From Candidatus Peribacteria bacterium (lineage in GTDB: Bacteria; Patescibacteriota; Gracilibacteria; Absconditabacterales; Absconditicoccaceae), in the NCBI GenBank assembly GCA_031276875.1, contig JAISMG010000011.1:1-49342 (forward strand): 49,342 bases of DNA. Direction: 5' to 3'. Under the pieces are notes generated by a model that worked only from the letters and a program-made list of their open reading frames with translations, made no database searches and was not told where the DNA came from. The position numbers and the translations under genes are program-made. This document shows, in pieces, positions 1 to 8,638 of the stretch (its first letter is position 1; the number at the start of each line of letters is the position of its first letter).

Positions 1-381
1 TTGTTCAGAATGACTGCGTGATGAACAGTAGTAGTATCCCTTACCTCGTAAATAGAGGAATAGTTAGGATATAAGCTTAATTGTTCCTGTCTTCAAAATT
101 TTTTGTTTGGACAGTAGTGGGAGAAAATGATGATTTATTCCTTGAGTTGTATCATTATTCATTGAATTATCTAGATACACCTCTTGAGTTATGTGGATAA
201 CATGTTTACAATCTTTTTGCACGGTCATAATGTAGTTGATTAGCAAATAAATTGTATCTAATTTATAAACGTTTGATTGTGCATTTTGAATTATAATTTT
301 TCTGAAGATAAATAGCCTTGTTATTTGAAAAAATAGTAGTATACTGTATGCACAGTTGTCTCTTATCCTATTAGTATTAAA
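1..381. other. Gene-poor left edge with a repeat fragment and a candidate promoter
   Basis: AT-rich sequence with no coding region I can support. A minus-strand open frame overlaps the start of the downstream acetyltransferase and resembles no family. The first ~15 bases contain TTCAGAATGA, the reverse complement of the TCATTCTGA core that recurs near 3980, 49040 and 49285. A plausible promoter for the next gene is TTGTTA (318-323), a 16-nt spacer, then TATACT (340-345). Confidence 0.5.
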
Positions 382-846
382 ATGCCAAATACTTCTCCCC
401 TTACCATCCAGAAATTTACTAAACAATATGCAGATGTTGTTATAAAAATGATGGAAAATCTGTCAGACTTTTTTTCTCCTGAAACCATTGATTTTGCGAA
501 AAAAAAACTTCCTAAATTATATGGATTTTTAGCGTTTGAACAAGAGAGAGTATGGGGATTTATTGTGTACGAATGTATTTCTCTTCATCACGCAAAAATC
601 TATCGAATGGGAGTAGAACGTTCTCATCAACATCAAGGTATTGGTTCTCAACTTTTGCAATATACTGAGAATGCCCTCAGGGAACAGCAAATTACTTTAT
701 TGGAACTTCTAACACTAGATGAACATCCTGATTATCCGTGATATGTATTTACAAGAAACTTTTATCGTAAGCATCATTTTGATATTGTTGCATCTTTTGA
801 AGATGAAGGAGTAGTAATTTTAAAAATGCAAAAGTCCCTTTTTTAG
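382..846 (+). CDS. GNAT-family N-acetyltransferase
   Basis: A 154-aa single-domain GNAT, the usual length for the fold. The acetyl-CoA pyrophosphate loop is visible as RSHQHQGIGSQLL around residues 74-86, followed by the C-terminal strand-helix block ending FTRNFYRKHHFDIV, where an aromatic/Arg-rich segment is typical. One in-frame TGA (739-741) is read as Gly; without it the protein loses its conserved last strand. GNATs move an acetyl group from acetyl-CoA to an amine; the substrate cannot be inferred. rimO starts 37 nt downstream on the same strand, so the two may share a transcript from the TTGTTA/TATACT promoter just upstream. No Shine-Dalgarno motif precedes the ATG. Confidence 0.85.
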
Positions 847-883
847 CTAATTCCCCTTTATTCTCCACAAACTACTATATATT

Positions 884-2212
884 ATGCCATCTCTCATCAT
901 CTCCCTTATCAATCTATGATGTACCAAAAACCTCGTCGATAGCCAATTTCTCCTTGGTAAACTTCTTTCTTCCCACGCAAATCAGCTCCTCTATTCTACC
1001 AATCCTTACGCCCCAGATGTCCAACTCGTCATCCTCAATACCTGCGGTTTCATCTCTTCCGGACGTGAGGAAATGTTTTACACCATCGACAAATTGCTCC
1101 ATCAGCACAAAAAAGTCTGCCTGATAGGTTGTGCCGTGCAGTATTACAAAAAGCTAGGAGCAACCGACCACAAACGAGAAACCATCACTCACAATCCCAA
1201 TATTTCCTTTCTTTCCCGAAATGACCTCACCACCATTTCCCTTTCCCAGCTCCTCAATGGCTTTCAATCTCACACCTTTCACGACTTTGAATGGTTGCCA
1301 CCTCCCAGAGCCTTGACCAATCTCGACCAGAGCTTTGAATACCTCAAAATCGCCGAAGGCTGCAACAATTCTTGCTCTTTTTGCATTATCCCCAATATCA
1401 GAGGAAAGCAGATTTCTCTTCCTCTTCCGACCCTGCTCCAAGAGGCACAAAATCTCCTTCATCAAGGAGCCAAAGAACTCATTCTCATTGCCCAAGACTC
1501 GACCAGATATGGCATTGACCTCTATGGGAAGCCTCAGCTTTTTGAACTCCTCGAACAGATAGAACATCTTCCGTGAGATTTCCGTTATCGTGTGCTATAT
1601 CTCTATCCAGATATTCTTACCCTTCACCAGCTTAAAAAGCTGACTTCCTTTCGCAAATTCATTCCATATTTTGATATTCCACTCCAACATATCGCTGCTC
1701 CCATTCTCCAAAAAATGGGAAGATTTTACGATGAACCAGCGATTTTCCAGCTTCTTAACTTTATCAAAACCAACTTTCCCATCCATTTTATCCGTACCAA
1801 TGTTATCATCGGCTTTCCCGGCGAAACTGACGATGATTTCCGCAACCTTTATTCCTTCATTTCGCAGGATTATTTCGACAATATTGCCTTATTTGAATAT
1901 CACGATGAACCGTTGGCAGCTTCTTTCCAGCTTCCTGACAAAATTCCCGAAAAGCTGATACGTTCCCGCTTTCGTTCGCTCCGCTCGCTCGTCAATCAGC
2001 TTCTTCTGGCTCGTGCTCAAGCCAGAACACAGTCCACTTCTCAGCAAACGCAACGAGGATATGTACAAGACATCGGCAAAACTACTCTGACCATCCGTCC
2101 ACGATTGCATTGTCCCGATATTGACGAAATAGATGAAATTGCATTTGAACAAGTGCTGGCTAGTGATGATGAACCGTTACAAGTGGGAAGTAAGGTAGAG
2201 TATCGCCTGTAA
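884..2212 (+). CDS. rimO: Ribosomal protein S12 methylthiotransferase RimO (radical SAM)
   Basis: A 442-aa protein, the normal RimO length. It would add a methylthio group to an Asp of ribosomal protein S12 using two iron-sulfur clusters and SAM. The N-terminal UPF0004 domain has cysteines in GCTKNLVDS (Cys13), NTCGF (~52) and IGCAV; the radical-SAM motif is EGCNNSCSFC (CxxxCxxC) near residue 155; a C-terminal TRAM-like segment closes the protein. Two in-frame TGAs (917-919 and 1574-1576) read as Gly; the first gives the family's invariant GC before xKNLVDS. The ATG at 884 was chosen because it supplies exactly the expected N-terminus. RimO and MiaB are related; the LGCxKNxVDS form and the S12 pathway favour RimO. 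Confidence 0.92.
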
Positions 2213-2262
2213 ATTTGGTTTTTTGCCAACGATTATCATTTTAACTCTGCTGGAACAATTTT

Positions 2263-2290
2263 TTGCACTTTCGCTTGCAATGTGTATACA
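2263..2290 (+). promoter_or_regulatory. Candidate promoter of the rplJL operon
   Basis: TTGCAC (2263-2268), a 16-nt spacer, then TATACA (2285-2290), placed just upstream of the L10-type leader. The spacing and hexamers fit a sigma-70-type promoter; this is inference from consensus only. Confidence 0.4.
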
Positions 2291-2310
2291 AATCTTTATA
2301 CTTCTTATTA

Positions 2311-2459
2311 GCTTTGCCTGAGAAAGTAGGTCTCCTCGTTCAAATTAGCCTTTCGCTGATGAACACAGAATAAATCCTACCGAGGTTGTAGAACAGATTT
2401 TTATAATCCGATACTATGACCGCATCAAAGCGGCTCTTTTTATTTCACAACTGCACGAT
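2311..2459 (+). ncRNA. Ribosomal protein L10 leader (autoregulatory mRNA leader of rplJL)
   Basis: The untranslated stretch before rplJ carries elements I recognise from bacterial L10 leaders: an AGTAGG segment (2325-2330), an intervening arm, then CCTACCGAGGTTG (2376-2388), the counterpart of the CCTGCCGAGGTG block of Firmicutes. AGTAGG can pair with CCTAC. A terminator-like hairpin follows at 2420-2433. In the known system, excess L10(L12)4 binds the leader and represses its own operon, here probably by attenuation. Assigned from motif plus position; a covariance-model search was not possible. Confidence 0.7.
2420..2446 (+). terminator. Attenuator-like hairpin ahead of rplJ
   Basis: CCGC (2420-2423), loop ATCAAA, GCGG (2430-2433), followed by a T-rich CTCTTTTTATTT run. 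It ends 14 nt before the rplJ ATG, as expected for the expression platform of an L10 leader. Confidence 0.55.
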
Positions 2460-2972
2460 ATGGCGATAAGTAGAGAAAAGAAAAAGCAGCTCATTGAGCA
2501 ATACGTTTCTGACCTCTCTTCTGCTCAAAACGTTGTTATCGTTCAGCAATCCGGAATTTCCGTAAATACATCTTCTGATGTGAGAAAAGGAATTCTCGGA
2601 GTTGCGGGAACCTTCAATGTCGTGAGAAAAAGGCTCTTTATGAGAGCTTTGGCGGAAGCAGGCTATGAAACCGTTGCCATTGACCAGCTAGAGGGACCTA
2701 TCGGAGTGCTTTATGCAACTACTGATGAGTATGGACCCCTCAAAGTCGTAAACAAATTCGCGAAAGGATTTGTCCAAGAAAAGTCCAACAGTTCATTCAA
2801 GTTTCTCGGAGCTTGGTATGACAAAAAATGGCACGATGGTGCTTATGTGACCGAATTGGCAAATGTTCCTTCCAAAGAAGAACTCTTGTCCAAATTGGCC
2901 TACCTCTTCAATTACCCTTTACAATCTTTCGCGTGTGTGGTGAACGAAGTGGCAAAAAAACAAGAGGCATAA
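2460..2972 (+). CDS. rplJ: 50S ribosomal protein L10
   Basis: A 170-aa L10, the stalk-base protein that binds 23S rRNA and carries the L7/L12 dimers. The N-terminus MAISREKKKQLIEQYVSDL and the central block VVRKRLFMRALAEAG are typical of the family; the C-terminal helix (residues ~135-170) is where L12 dimers attach. It has no in-frame TGA, unlike many genes here, consistent with conservative codon use in a highly expressed gene. rplL follows 42 nt downstream in the standard rplJ-rplL order. The 5' side holds a probable L10 autoregulatory leader. Confidence 0.95.
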   Translation: MAISREKKKQLIEQYVSDLSSAQNVVIVQQSGISVNTSSDVRKGILGVAGTFNVVRKRLFMRALAEAGYETVAIDQLEGPIGVLYATTDEYGPLKVVNKFAKGFVQEKSNSSFKFLGAWYDKKWHDGAYVTELANVPSKEELLSKLAYLFNYPLQSFACVVNEVAKKQEA

Positions 2973-3014
2973 TGCTGACCTCTTTCAACTTTTATCTTTT
3001 ATTGTATTGAAACA

Positions 3015-3398
3015 ATGGAACTCACTAAAGAACAACAACAAGTGCTCGACCTCATCGAAAAGATGCCTGCGATTGAGCTTAATGGATTGGTAAAAGCTAT
3101 CGAAGAAAAATTTGGAGTATCTGCTGCTGCAATGGTGGTAGCAGGAGGAGCTGCTGCTGGTGGAGACGCTGGAGCTGCTGCAAATGCTGATAGCGTAAAT
3201 GTAGAACTTACTGAAGCAGGAGCTCAGAAAATCGCTGTTATCAAAGTAGTAAAAGAAGTCTTGGGAATAGACTTGAAAGCTGCTAAAGATTTGGTAGAAG
3301 CAGCACCAAAAATTGTGAAAGAAAATGTAAAAATGGAAGAAGCTGAAGCTCTCAAAGCTAAATTGACCGAAGCAGGAGCAACGGTGAATTTCAAATAG
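3015..3398 (+). CDS. rplL: 50S ribosomal protein L7/L12
   Basis: A 127-aa L7/L12, the multimeric stalk protein that recruits and stimulates translation GTPases. The N-terminal dimerisation domain (ELTKEQQQVLDLIEKMPAIELNGLVKAIEEKFG), an Ala/Gly-rich hinge (AAAMVVAGGAAAGGDAG), and the C-terminal globular domain with KVVKEVLGIDLKAAKDLVE are all present, ending in the usual VNFK-type tail. No TGA codons. A strong Rho-independent terminator lies 20 nt after the stop, closing the rplJL operon. Confidence 0.97.
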   Translation: MELTKEQQQVLDLIEKMPAIELNGLVKAIEEKFGVSAAAMVVAGGAAAGGDAGAAANADSVNVELTEAGAQKIAVIKVVKEVLGIDLKAAKDLVEAAPKIVKENVKMEEAEALKAKLTEAGATVNFK

Positions 3399-3417
3399 TA
3401 CTTTCTTCATACTACCC

Positions 3418-3451
3418 AAAAAACGTCTAATCAAATCGTTGGACGTTTTTT
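3418..3451. terminator. Bidirectional Rho-independent terminator after rplL
   Basis: AAAAAACGTC (3418-3427) pairs with GACGTTTTTT (3442-3451), extended inward by T-G, A-T and A-T pairs, with a T-run on either strand. Confidence 0.85.
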
Positions 3452-3578
3452 GTTGATTTCTTAGAGATAGAATTTTATAATATATGATGAAAAAATCTTT
3501 GTTAGCTGATAACAAAAATCCTCTCTTTAATACCTATGAGCATAAGTTAACTTATATATTTTATCTCCAATTGAAAAT

Positions 3579-3875
3579 TTACCTTCATCAAATATTTTTT
3601 CCCATTCACAACAATACTGAAAAATCTATTGGGAGGGTTTCGGGATGAATGCCTATCGTATGCATTGTTGTGGTAATATGTTCTGTTAGATATTCCCATT
3701 TGTTCGCGAAAGGTGGTACAACCTTCTGCTGAGAGGAAAGTAGTTCTTGTGAAGAAGGGAGCGTAAGCGTAATAATCAGTCCACTAATCATCACCACACT
3801 TCCAAAAATTACACTACTTATCAACGCTTTGATGACCCATTGCATCAGCGTATCGCTTATTGTCTTCATATTCAT
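3579..3875 (-). CDS. Small membrane protein of unknown function
   Basis: 98 aa when three TGA codons (3606-3608, 3588-3590, 3585-3587) are read as Gly; the stop is TAA at 3579-3581. A single hydrophobic segment at about residues 13-38 (WVIKALISSVIFGSVVMISG) predicts one membrane span, followed by a soluble tail with no domain I recognise. It stands alone: the rplL terminator is on one side and a repeat-bearing spacer on the other. The arrangement (short N-terminus, TM, ~60-aa extracytoplasmic tail) would suit a small envelope or secretion-accessory protein, but that is a guess. Confidence 0.55.
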
Positions 3876-3973
3876 CGTTTCGTCAACACTATAAAAGGTA
3901 GCTCTTCGTATTCAGATTACTTAATATCTATTGATACCTTACTTATTTTCCTGTGCATTACAACTCAAAACGG

Positions 3974-4020
3974 TTGTTCAGTCATTCTGAACGGAAGCCA
4001 AAGGCTGAAGTGAAAAATCT
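3974..4020 (+). repeat. Dispersed TCATTCTGA-type repeat copy
   Basis: This spacer segment holds GTTCAGTCATTCTGAACG followed by AGCCAAAGGCTGAAGTGAAAAATCT. Variants of the same core and of the GAAGTGAAAAATC tail recur at the far right of the window (49262-49291, inside a coding sequence), and the core alone at 1-15. TTCAG/CTGAA makes a short hairpin. A REP-like dispersed repeat is the simplest reading. Confidence 0.6.
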
Positions 4021-4021
4021 A

Positions 4022-7000
4022 CTATATTGAAATTCAGCTTCTCATCAGCATTAGCATTACGTATCCTCTGATTTCCTGTGAAAAAGGAGCAGAAATATCT
4101 TGCATTATTCAGATTTTTTTGAGCTGTTGGAGATGGCTTTCATAGTAGTTCCCTTGTGTAGTGTCGTAGGTAGCACCTCGTAAAGCTCTAGAAAGCACCG
4201 TTCCAAATTCTGCTCTGGTCATCGTGGCATTAGGATTGAATTTGGTGATGCCTACTCCCATCAATTCAAGTTGATAGGCGGTTTGCATTCGGTCGGTCAA
4301 ATCTCCATATCCGCGAATGTCGGTAAAAGGAGCAATTTTGGTCGTATCAGGCGTTTTTCCCAAAATTTTGATAGCAAATTGTGAAAGCATTTTGGCGGCT
4401 TGAGCTCTCGTGAGATTTCCAAACATATCTGCATTCTCAATATCATCTATCGTTGTAATTCCGATAGTATGTGCATACTGATACGCTTGTATCAATTCGT
4501 TTCCGTATTTGGCAAGAGTTTCTGGAGGGAAGAGAAGATTTTCGGGTCAGCTATTGTGGGATGTTGTTTCTGGGGATGTTACGATGAGTTTTGGGGTATC
4601 AGTTCCTGTAAGTGTAGTTCCCGTCGCCAAAATGGTAGTTCCTGTGGCATTTGTTCCGGTACTGGTTTCTGTAGTGCCTGTGGTTGTGTTGTTAGTAGGA
4701 GGAGAGACGCTACTTCCGCCTCATCATCAACCGCCTCAACCGCCACCGCCTCATCAACCTCAACCTCATCAACCACCTCAACCTCATCATCAACCGCCAC
4801 CACTTGCAGGCTGAGCTTTAGTACTGACAGAAAAAGTAAAAGTCTGAATTCCAAGCGTGAGTGTAGCGGTTTTGGTGGTCGCATACGCAGGAGCAGAAGT
4901 AAGTTGCAAAGTAATGCTATCACCATTTTTCACGGTGCCTGTGGTTGCAACGAATGCTCCCGTATTTATTTTATACACTCCCCCGCTACTACTTATCGGC
5001 AATTCAACATTGATACCTTGAAGGGTAACGGTATTTGACGTAATAGGCGTATTGAGTTCTGCATTGTTTACTGATGAGAAAGAAGGAGCAGGACTTGGAA
5101 TTTCAAGCCTCCTAACAATGGAAAGTCAGGTTTCAAAGCTATTTCCTACAATGTCAAAGGCTTGAATGCTGATGTCATTAGTTCCGCCACTTAAATTCAG
5201 CGTATGTGTTCGTTGATATCCTGATGAAGTAATTCCCGTAAATGTTCCCGTTTGTCCGTTAATCTGCAACGTTGAGAGATGTTCATCTATGAGAAATCCC
5301 GTTAAAGTAAGCGTTGCTCCTGTAGTCGTATCTCAACTGCTATGAGACAGCACACTAATGAGTGGCGGTGTGGTATCTAGGGTAATCGTTGCTGTTCCCG
5401 TCAGAGGTTGATATCGTCCAGTATGGATACTTCGTGAAAGCTGTTTTTGTCCATCTCAGCTGGTGAGTATCAGATTAAAAATCTGCGTTCCGCTAATAGT
5501 TCCTGTGAAAGGGGTGATGATATCTCCGCTGATTTGATAATATGCTTCACGATTACTGCTGATGGCTACGGGAATAGTTCACGTGTTCGTATATCCAGAA
5601 AGGAGGCTTAATGTTCCTGTAAGACAAGTGGGAAGTACAACACCACTAAAAGCAACCAGCGTTATATTTTCTTTATGGTCTCTGATAGCTCAGGTAAAAA
5701 GTACATTTCCTGTATACAAGACATTTCCCGTCTGTCGAGTAGCTCCGCCATCGAAACTATATGCTTCATTGTGCAGTTCAATATCGTCGGTTCCTGTGAA
5801 TAGATAGGTGATGAGCTGAGTTGCACAGTAAGTACCTGTATCAATAACTGGTTCTGAGGCAGTAGGAGGTGTATTGTCCAGCAGTTTCAGGGAGGAGTAG
5901 AGGTTCAGCTTTCTATTTCCTTTGATTTCTTGACTGCCACTATTTGGTGCTAAGGTATCTGCTCCATTATACAGAGCATTGATAATCTCGGTACTAGATG
6001 CCTGAGGAGCATACGTTCGTAAAAAGCTGACTGCTCCTGCTACGTGAGGTGTTGCCATTGAAGTTCCTGCACTGGAAGCATACAAATTTGTATTATAGGT
6101 ACTAATAATATCTATTCCAGGAGCAGCAATATTTACCGTGTTAAGCCCATAATTAGAAAAGCTTGTTTCTAGCTGATTGTTTTTATTGCTGGCAGCTACA
6201 CAAACAACATTAGGATTAGTTTTACTAAAATTACAAGGGAATGTTGTAATGTACTCATCATTATTGCGGTTTTCATTTCCTGCAGCAACTACGAAAACTC
6301 CTCCTGTATCAGTAAAATTTTTAATAGCTGTCTCTAAAGTTTGAGGAGCTACTGTGCCTGTTCCTCACCAACTTGCATTGATAATTTTTGCACCATTTTG
6401 TGTAGCAAAGTTGATACTTTCGACAAGAGTAGTAACCTTTAAATCTGTTGCTCTAATGACCATTATTTTTGTATAAGGATTTACTCCTATAATTCCTTCT
6501 CCATTATTCATTTGTGCAGCAATAGTTCCTGCTACGTGAGTTCCGTGAAAATTGGTTTCGGTATCAGGATAAGGGTCATTATCATTTTGGTAAGCATCAT
6601 ATCCATAGAGACATCCTCCTCGTATACTTCCATCAGGTCTTTTACAATTTACTCCGCTCCATAATTGGTTTCTTAAATCGGGGTGATTGTAATGTATTCC
6701 GATATCAATTACTGCCACAATTGTTTCTGGAAGAGTTTTTCCGCTAAGAATTCTCATAGCAGGTAATCGGTCAATATCTGCTGTTGGGGTTGATGGATAT
6801 TCCAATCCTCGTAATTCTCCCTTACGAGTATCGTTATAAGGTATATCAAATGTAGTATAAATATAGTTTGGTTCTACGTATTCCACGTTAGGGTCTTGGG
6901 AAAGTTTTTCGATAAGTTCTGCTGTAGTTTCTCTCTGTTTTCCTTCTACTACTGCAATGGTATCATTAGCTACAGAAAGTGTTTCGGTAATGGTGATAGG

Positions 7001-7426
7001 CAAACTTTCTTCAACGGGTACTTCTTCCTGTACTAAGGGTTGCCAGTGTTTAGGAGCGAATGGGAAACATTCAGAACCTCCTGATGTTTCGTCTCCTGTT
7101 AACAGCCCCCCTGAACCCACAGAAACTATGAGCTCTTCCTCCTTATCAGGGGAGAATATCACTTGTGGTTCTTCTTCAGCTTTCTCTTCTGTTTCTTCCA
7201 CTTCTTCACACGGTAAAAACTGAGGAGCAAGCATAGGAGTAGGGGTACTAGCTACGAGAGGGGTTATTTTTGATGGTGTGATGAGCTGAATGCCTTGAGT
7301 GGTAGTTTGAAAACTAGCATTTTTATATTTTACTAGCACCTCTCCTTCCACATATTCTTGAGCGTGGCTAAATGCAGGTAAACTGAGGGTAAGAATTACA
7401 GACCCTATGAGGAGCAATTTTTTCAT
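4022..7426 (-). CDS. Cell-surface subtilisin-like protease with poly-Gly linker and SLH C-terminus
   Basis: A 1134-aa secreted S8 protease. Signal peptide residues 1-22; inhibitor-I9-like propeptide ~22-190 (ending VEYVEPNYIY); catalytic domain ~215-500 with Asp241 (VAVIDIG), His294 (FHGTHVAGT), oxyanion Asn384 (VVAAGNEN) and Ser456 (AGTSMATPHVAG), so the triad is complete. Then ~350 residues of Thr/Gly-rich Ig-like repeats, a run of 28 Gly (876-903), a Thr/Ser-rich linker and an SLH-type C-terminal region (~975-1134: TRAQAAKMLSQ, TRAEFGTVLSRAL). I checked the frame across every gap: no TAA/TAG before 4022-4024, but many in-frame TGA codons, so a standard-code reading breaks it into fragments. 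It probably sits on the cell surface and degrades external or host protein. A consensus promoter precedes it. Confidence 0.93.
4718..4801 (-). repeat. Codons for 28 consecutive glycines, 13 of them TGA
   Basis: Within the subtilase every codon from 4801 down to 4718 is GGT, GGC or TGA, giving 28 Gly, with TGA at 13 of the 28 positions. The interchange of TGA with GGN inside one homopolymer is direct internal evidence that UGA is decoded as glycine. Confidence 0.9.
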
Positions 7427-7461
7427 TGTTGATATATATATGACAATATAAAATATATCTC

Positions 7462-7490
7462 ATTATATTCAGAACAGGCTCTTTTGTCAA
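7462..7490 (-). promoter_or_regulatory. Consensus sigma-70-type promoter of the subtilase gene
   Basis: On the minus strand TTGACA (7490-7485), exactly 17 nt, then TATAAT (7467-7462), 36 nt before the ATG at 7426. Both hexamers match consensus perfectly. Confidence 0.8.
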
Positions 7491-7529
7491 ATTTCTGAGG
7501 AGAAAATTTTTGGTTATTTTGTATGACCT

Positions 7530-8456
7530 TTATTGCTCTTTTTTATTTTCCTGTGAAACAACGGTCGCTTGCACAATTCTAATATTAAAATGGAACGTTT
7601 TCACTTCTTCAAAATGTATTCGTTCTCCAAATTCAGCTTGTAAAATTTCCACTTGTCGCGTCATCATTTCCAGAAAAAGCATAAAAGACTGATGAGAAAG
7701 TTTTCCTGTTTCTCGGAGCGGTTTAATCTGTGCAAACATCGTTCTATATAATGCTAATCCGTCATTTCCTCCCACAAACGCCAAACGCGGTTCTCGTTTC
7801 TGCATTTGTTCCAATGCATTAGTATCAAAGGTTTCATCAGGGATATAAGGCAGATTTGCTACAAGCACGATGTGTCCGTTGGTTTGGACAGCTTTTTTTC
7901 TCTGATGTTCAAATGCTTCTGTACTCATAAATGCAGCAAGGTCGGACTGGAGGAAATGGGTTTCATACTGCTGGGGCTGAGTAATGAGGGTCGCGTAATT
8001 TTTCTTTGCCACCTCCAAAGCTGCTGGTGAAATATCGGTCAAATAGACTTCACGAAAGGTGTCAGGATGTTGCAACAAGAGCGAAATCCCCAGCACTCCT
8101 GAACCTGTTCCTATATCCAACAGGAGAGAAAAATCAGATTTCTTTTGCTGTTTGAGTCGTTCCCCAACGGCAGTAATCATATATTCCGTTTCCGGTCTGG
8201 GAATAATGGTCGCTTCATTCACATAAAAAGGCACTCAAAAGAAGTCCACGTGTCCCAAGAGATATTCCAGAGGTTGTTTGTCTACGGTGTGGGCGTGATA
8301 GGCGTTTTGGATGCGTTGAAGGGTGTCGGCAGGCAGTTCATCGTCTAAATGCAATCGCAGTTCTTCTCTCCTGAGATGAAGGAATTCTTGCATCAATTTT
8401 TCCAAAATGAATTTTTGGGGGTATGTGGGATGTTGAAGGAGGGTTTGGAGGTTCAT
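7530..8456 (-). CDS. prmC: Release factor glutamine methyltransferase PrmC (HemK)
   Basis: 308 aa after reading the TGA at 8235-8237 as Gly (LGHVDFF-G-VPFYVN, where the family has a glycine before PFY). PrmC methylates the Gln of the GGQ loop of peptide-chain release factors using SAM. Visible: N-terminal helical substrate-binding domain (1-~75), RPETE (~90), SAM motif LLDIGTGSGVLGISL, and the catalytic motif, here NLPYIP where most PrmC proteins have NPPY. With UGA reassigned, RF2 should be dispensable, leaving RF1 as the likely substrate. It follows the subtilase promoter region on the same strand but is probably independent. Start ATG at 8456; stop TAA. Confidence 0.9.
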
Positions 8457-8590
8457 ATGCTGTAAGCTATAAAGGGAATAAAAAAGCTGATGGGTTCATT
8501 GTAGGGTTTTTGAGAGGGATTTTCAAGGGGAAAGTGGATGAATGATTGTGGTGGAGGGATTTTTATTCTAATAATGCTATTGTATCTAAC

Positions 8591-8623
8591 GAAAAATCCA
8601 GCAGACCTTCAACTGGATTTTTC
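8591..8623. terminator. Strong palindromic terminator
   Basis: GAAAAATCCAG (8591-8601) pairs perfectly with CTGGATTTTTC (8613-8623), 11-nt loop. It lies 15 nt beyond the stop of the SGNH gene and ends its transcript on the minus strand. Confidence 0.8.
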
Positions 8624-8638
8624 ATTTGACTATGTAAG

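Noticed and set aside
64-426. Minus-strand 120-codon open frame at the left edge
   Set aside because: It overlaps the start of the GNAT gene, has no recognisable domain, promoter or neighbour support, and has a composition like the surrounding AT-rich non-coding DNA.
4509-5038. Plus-strand Pro/His-rich and Ser/Thr-rich open frames across the subtilase linker
   Set aside because: They are antisense shadows of the poly-Gly and Thr-rich linker codons.
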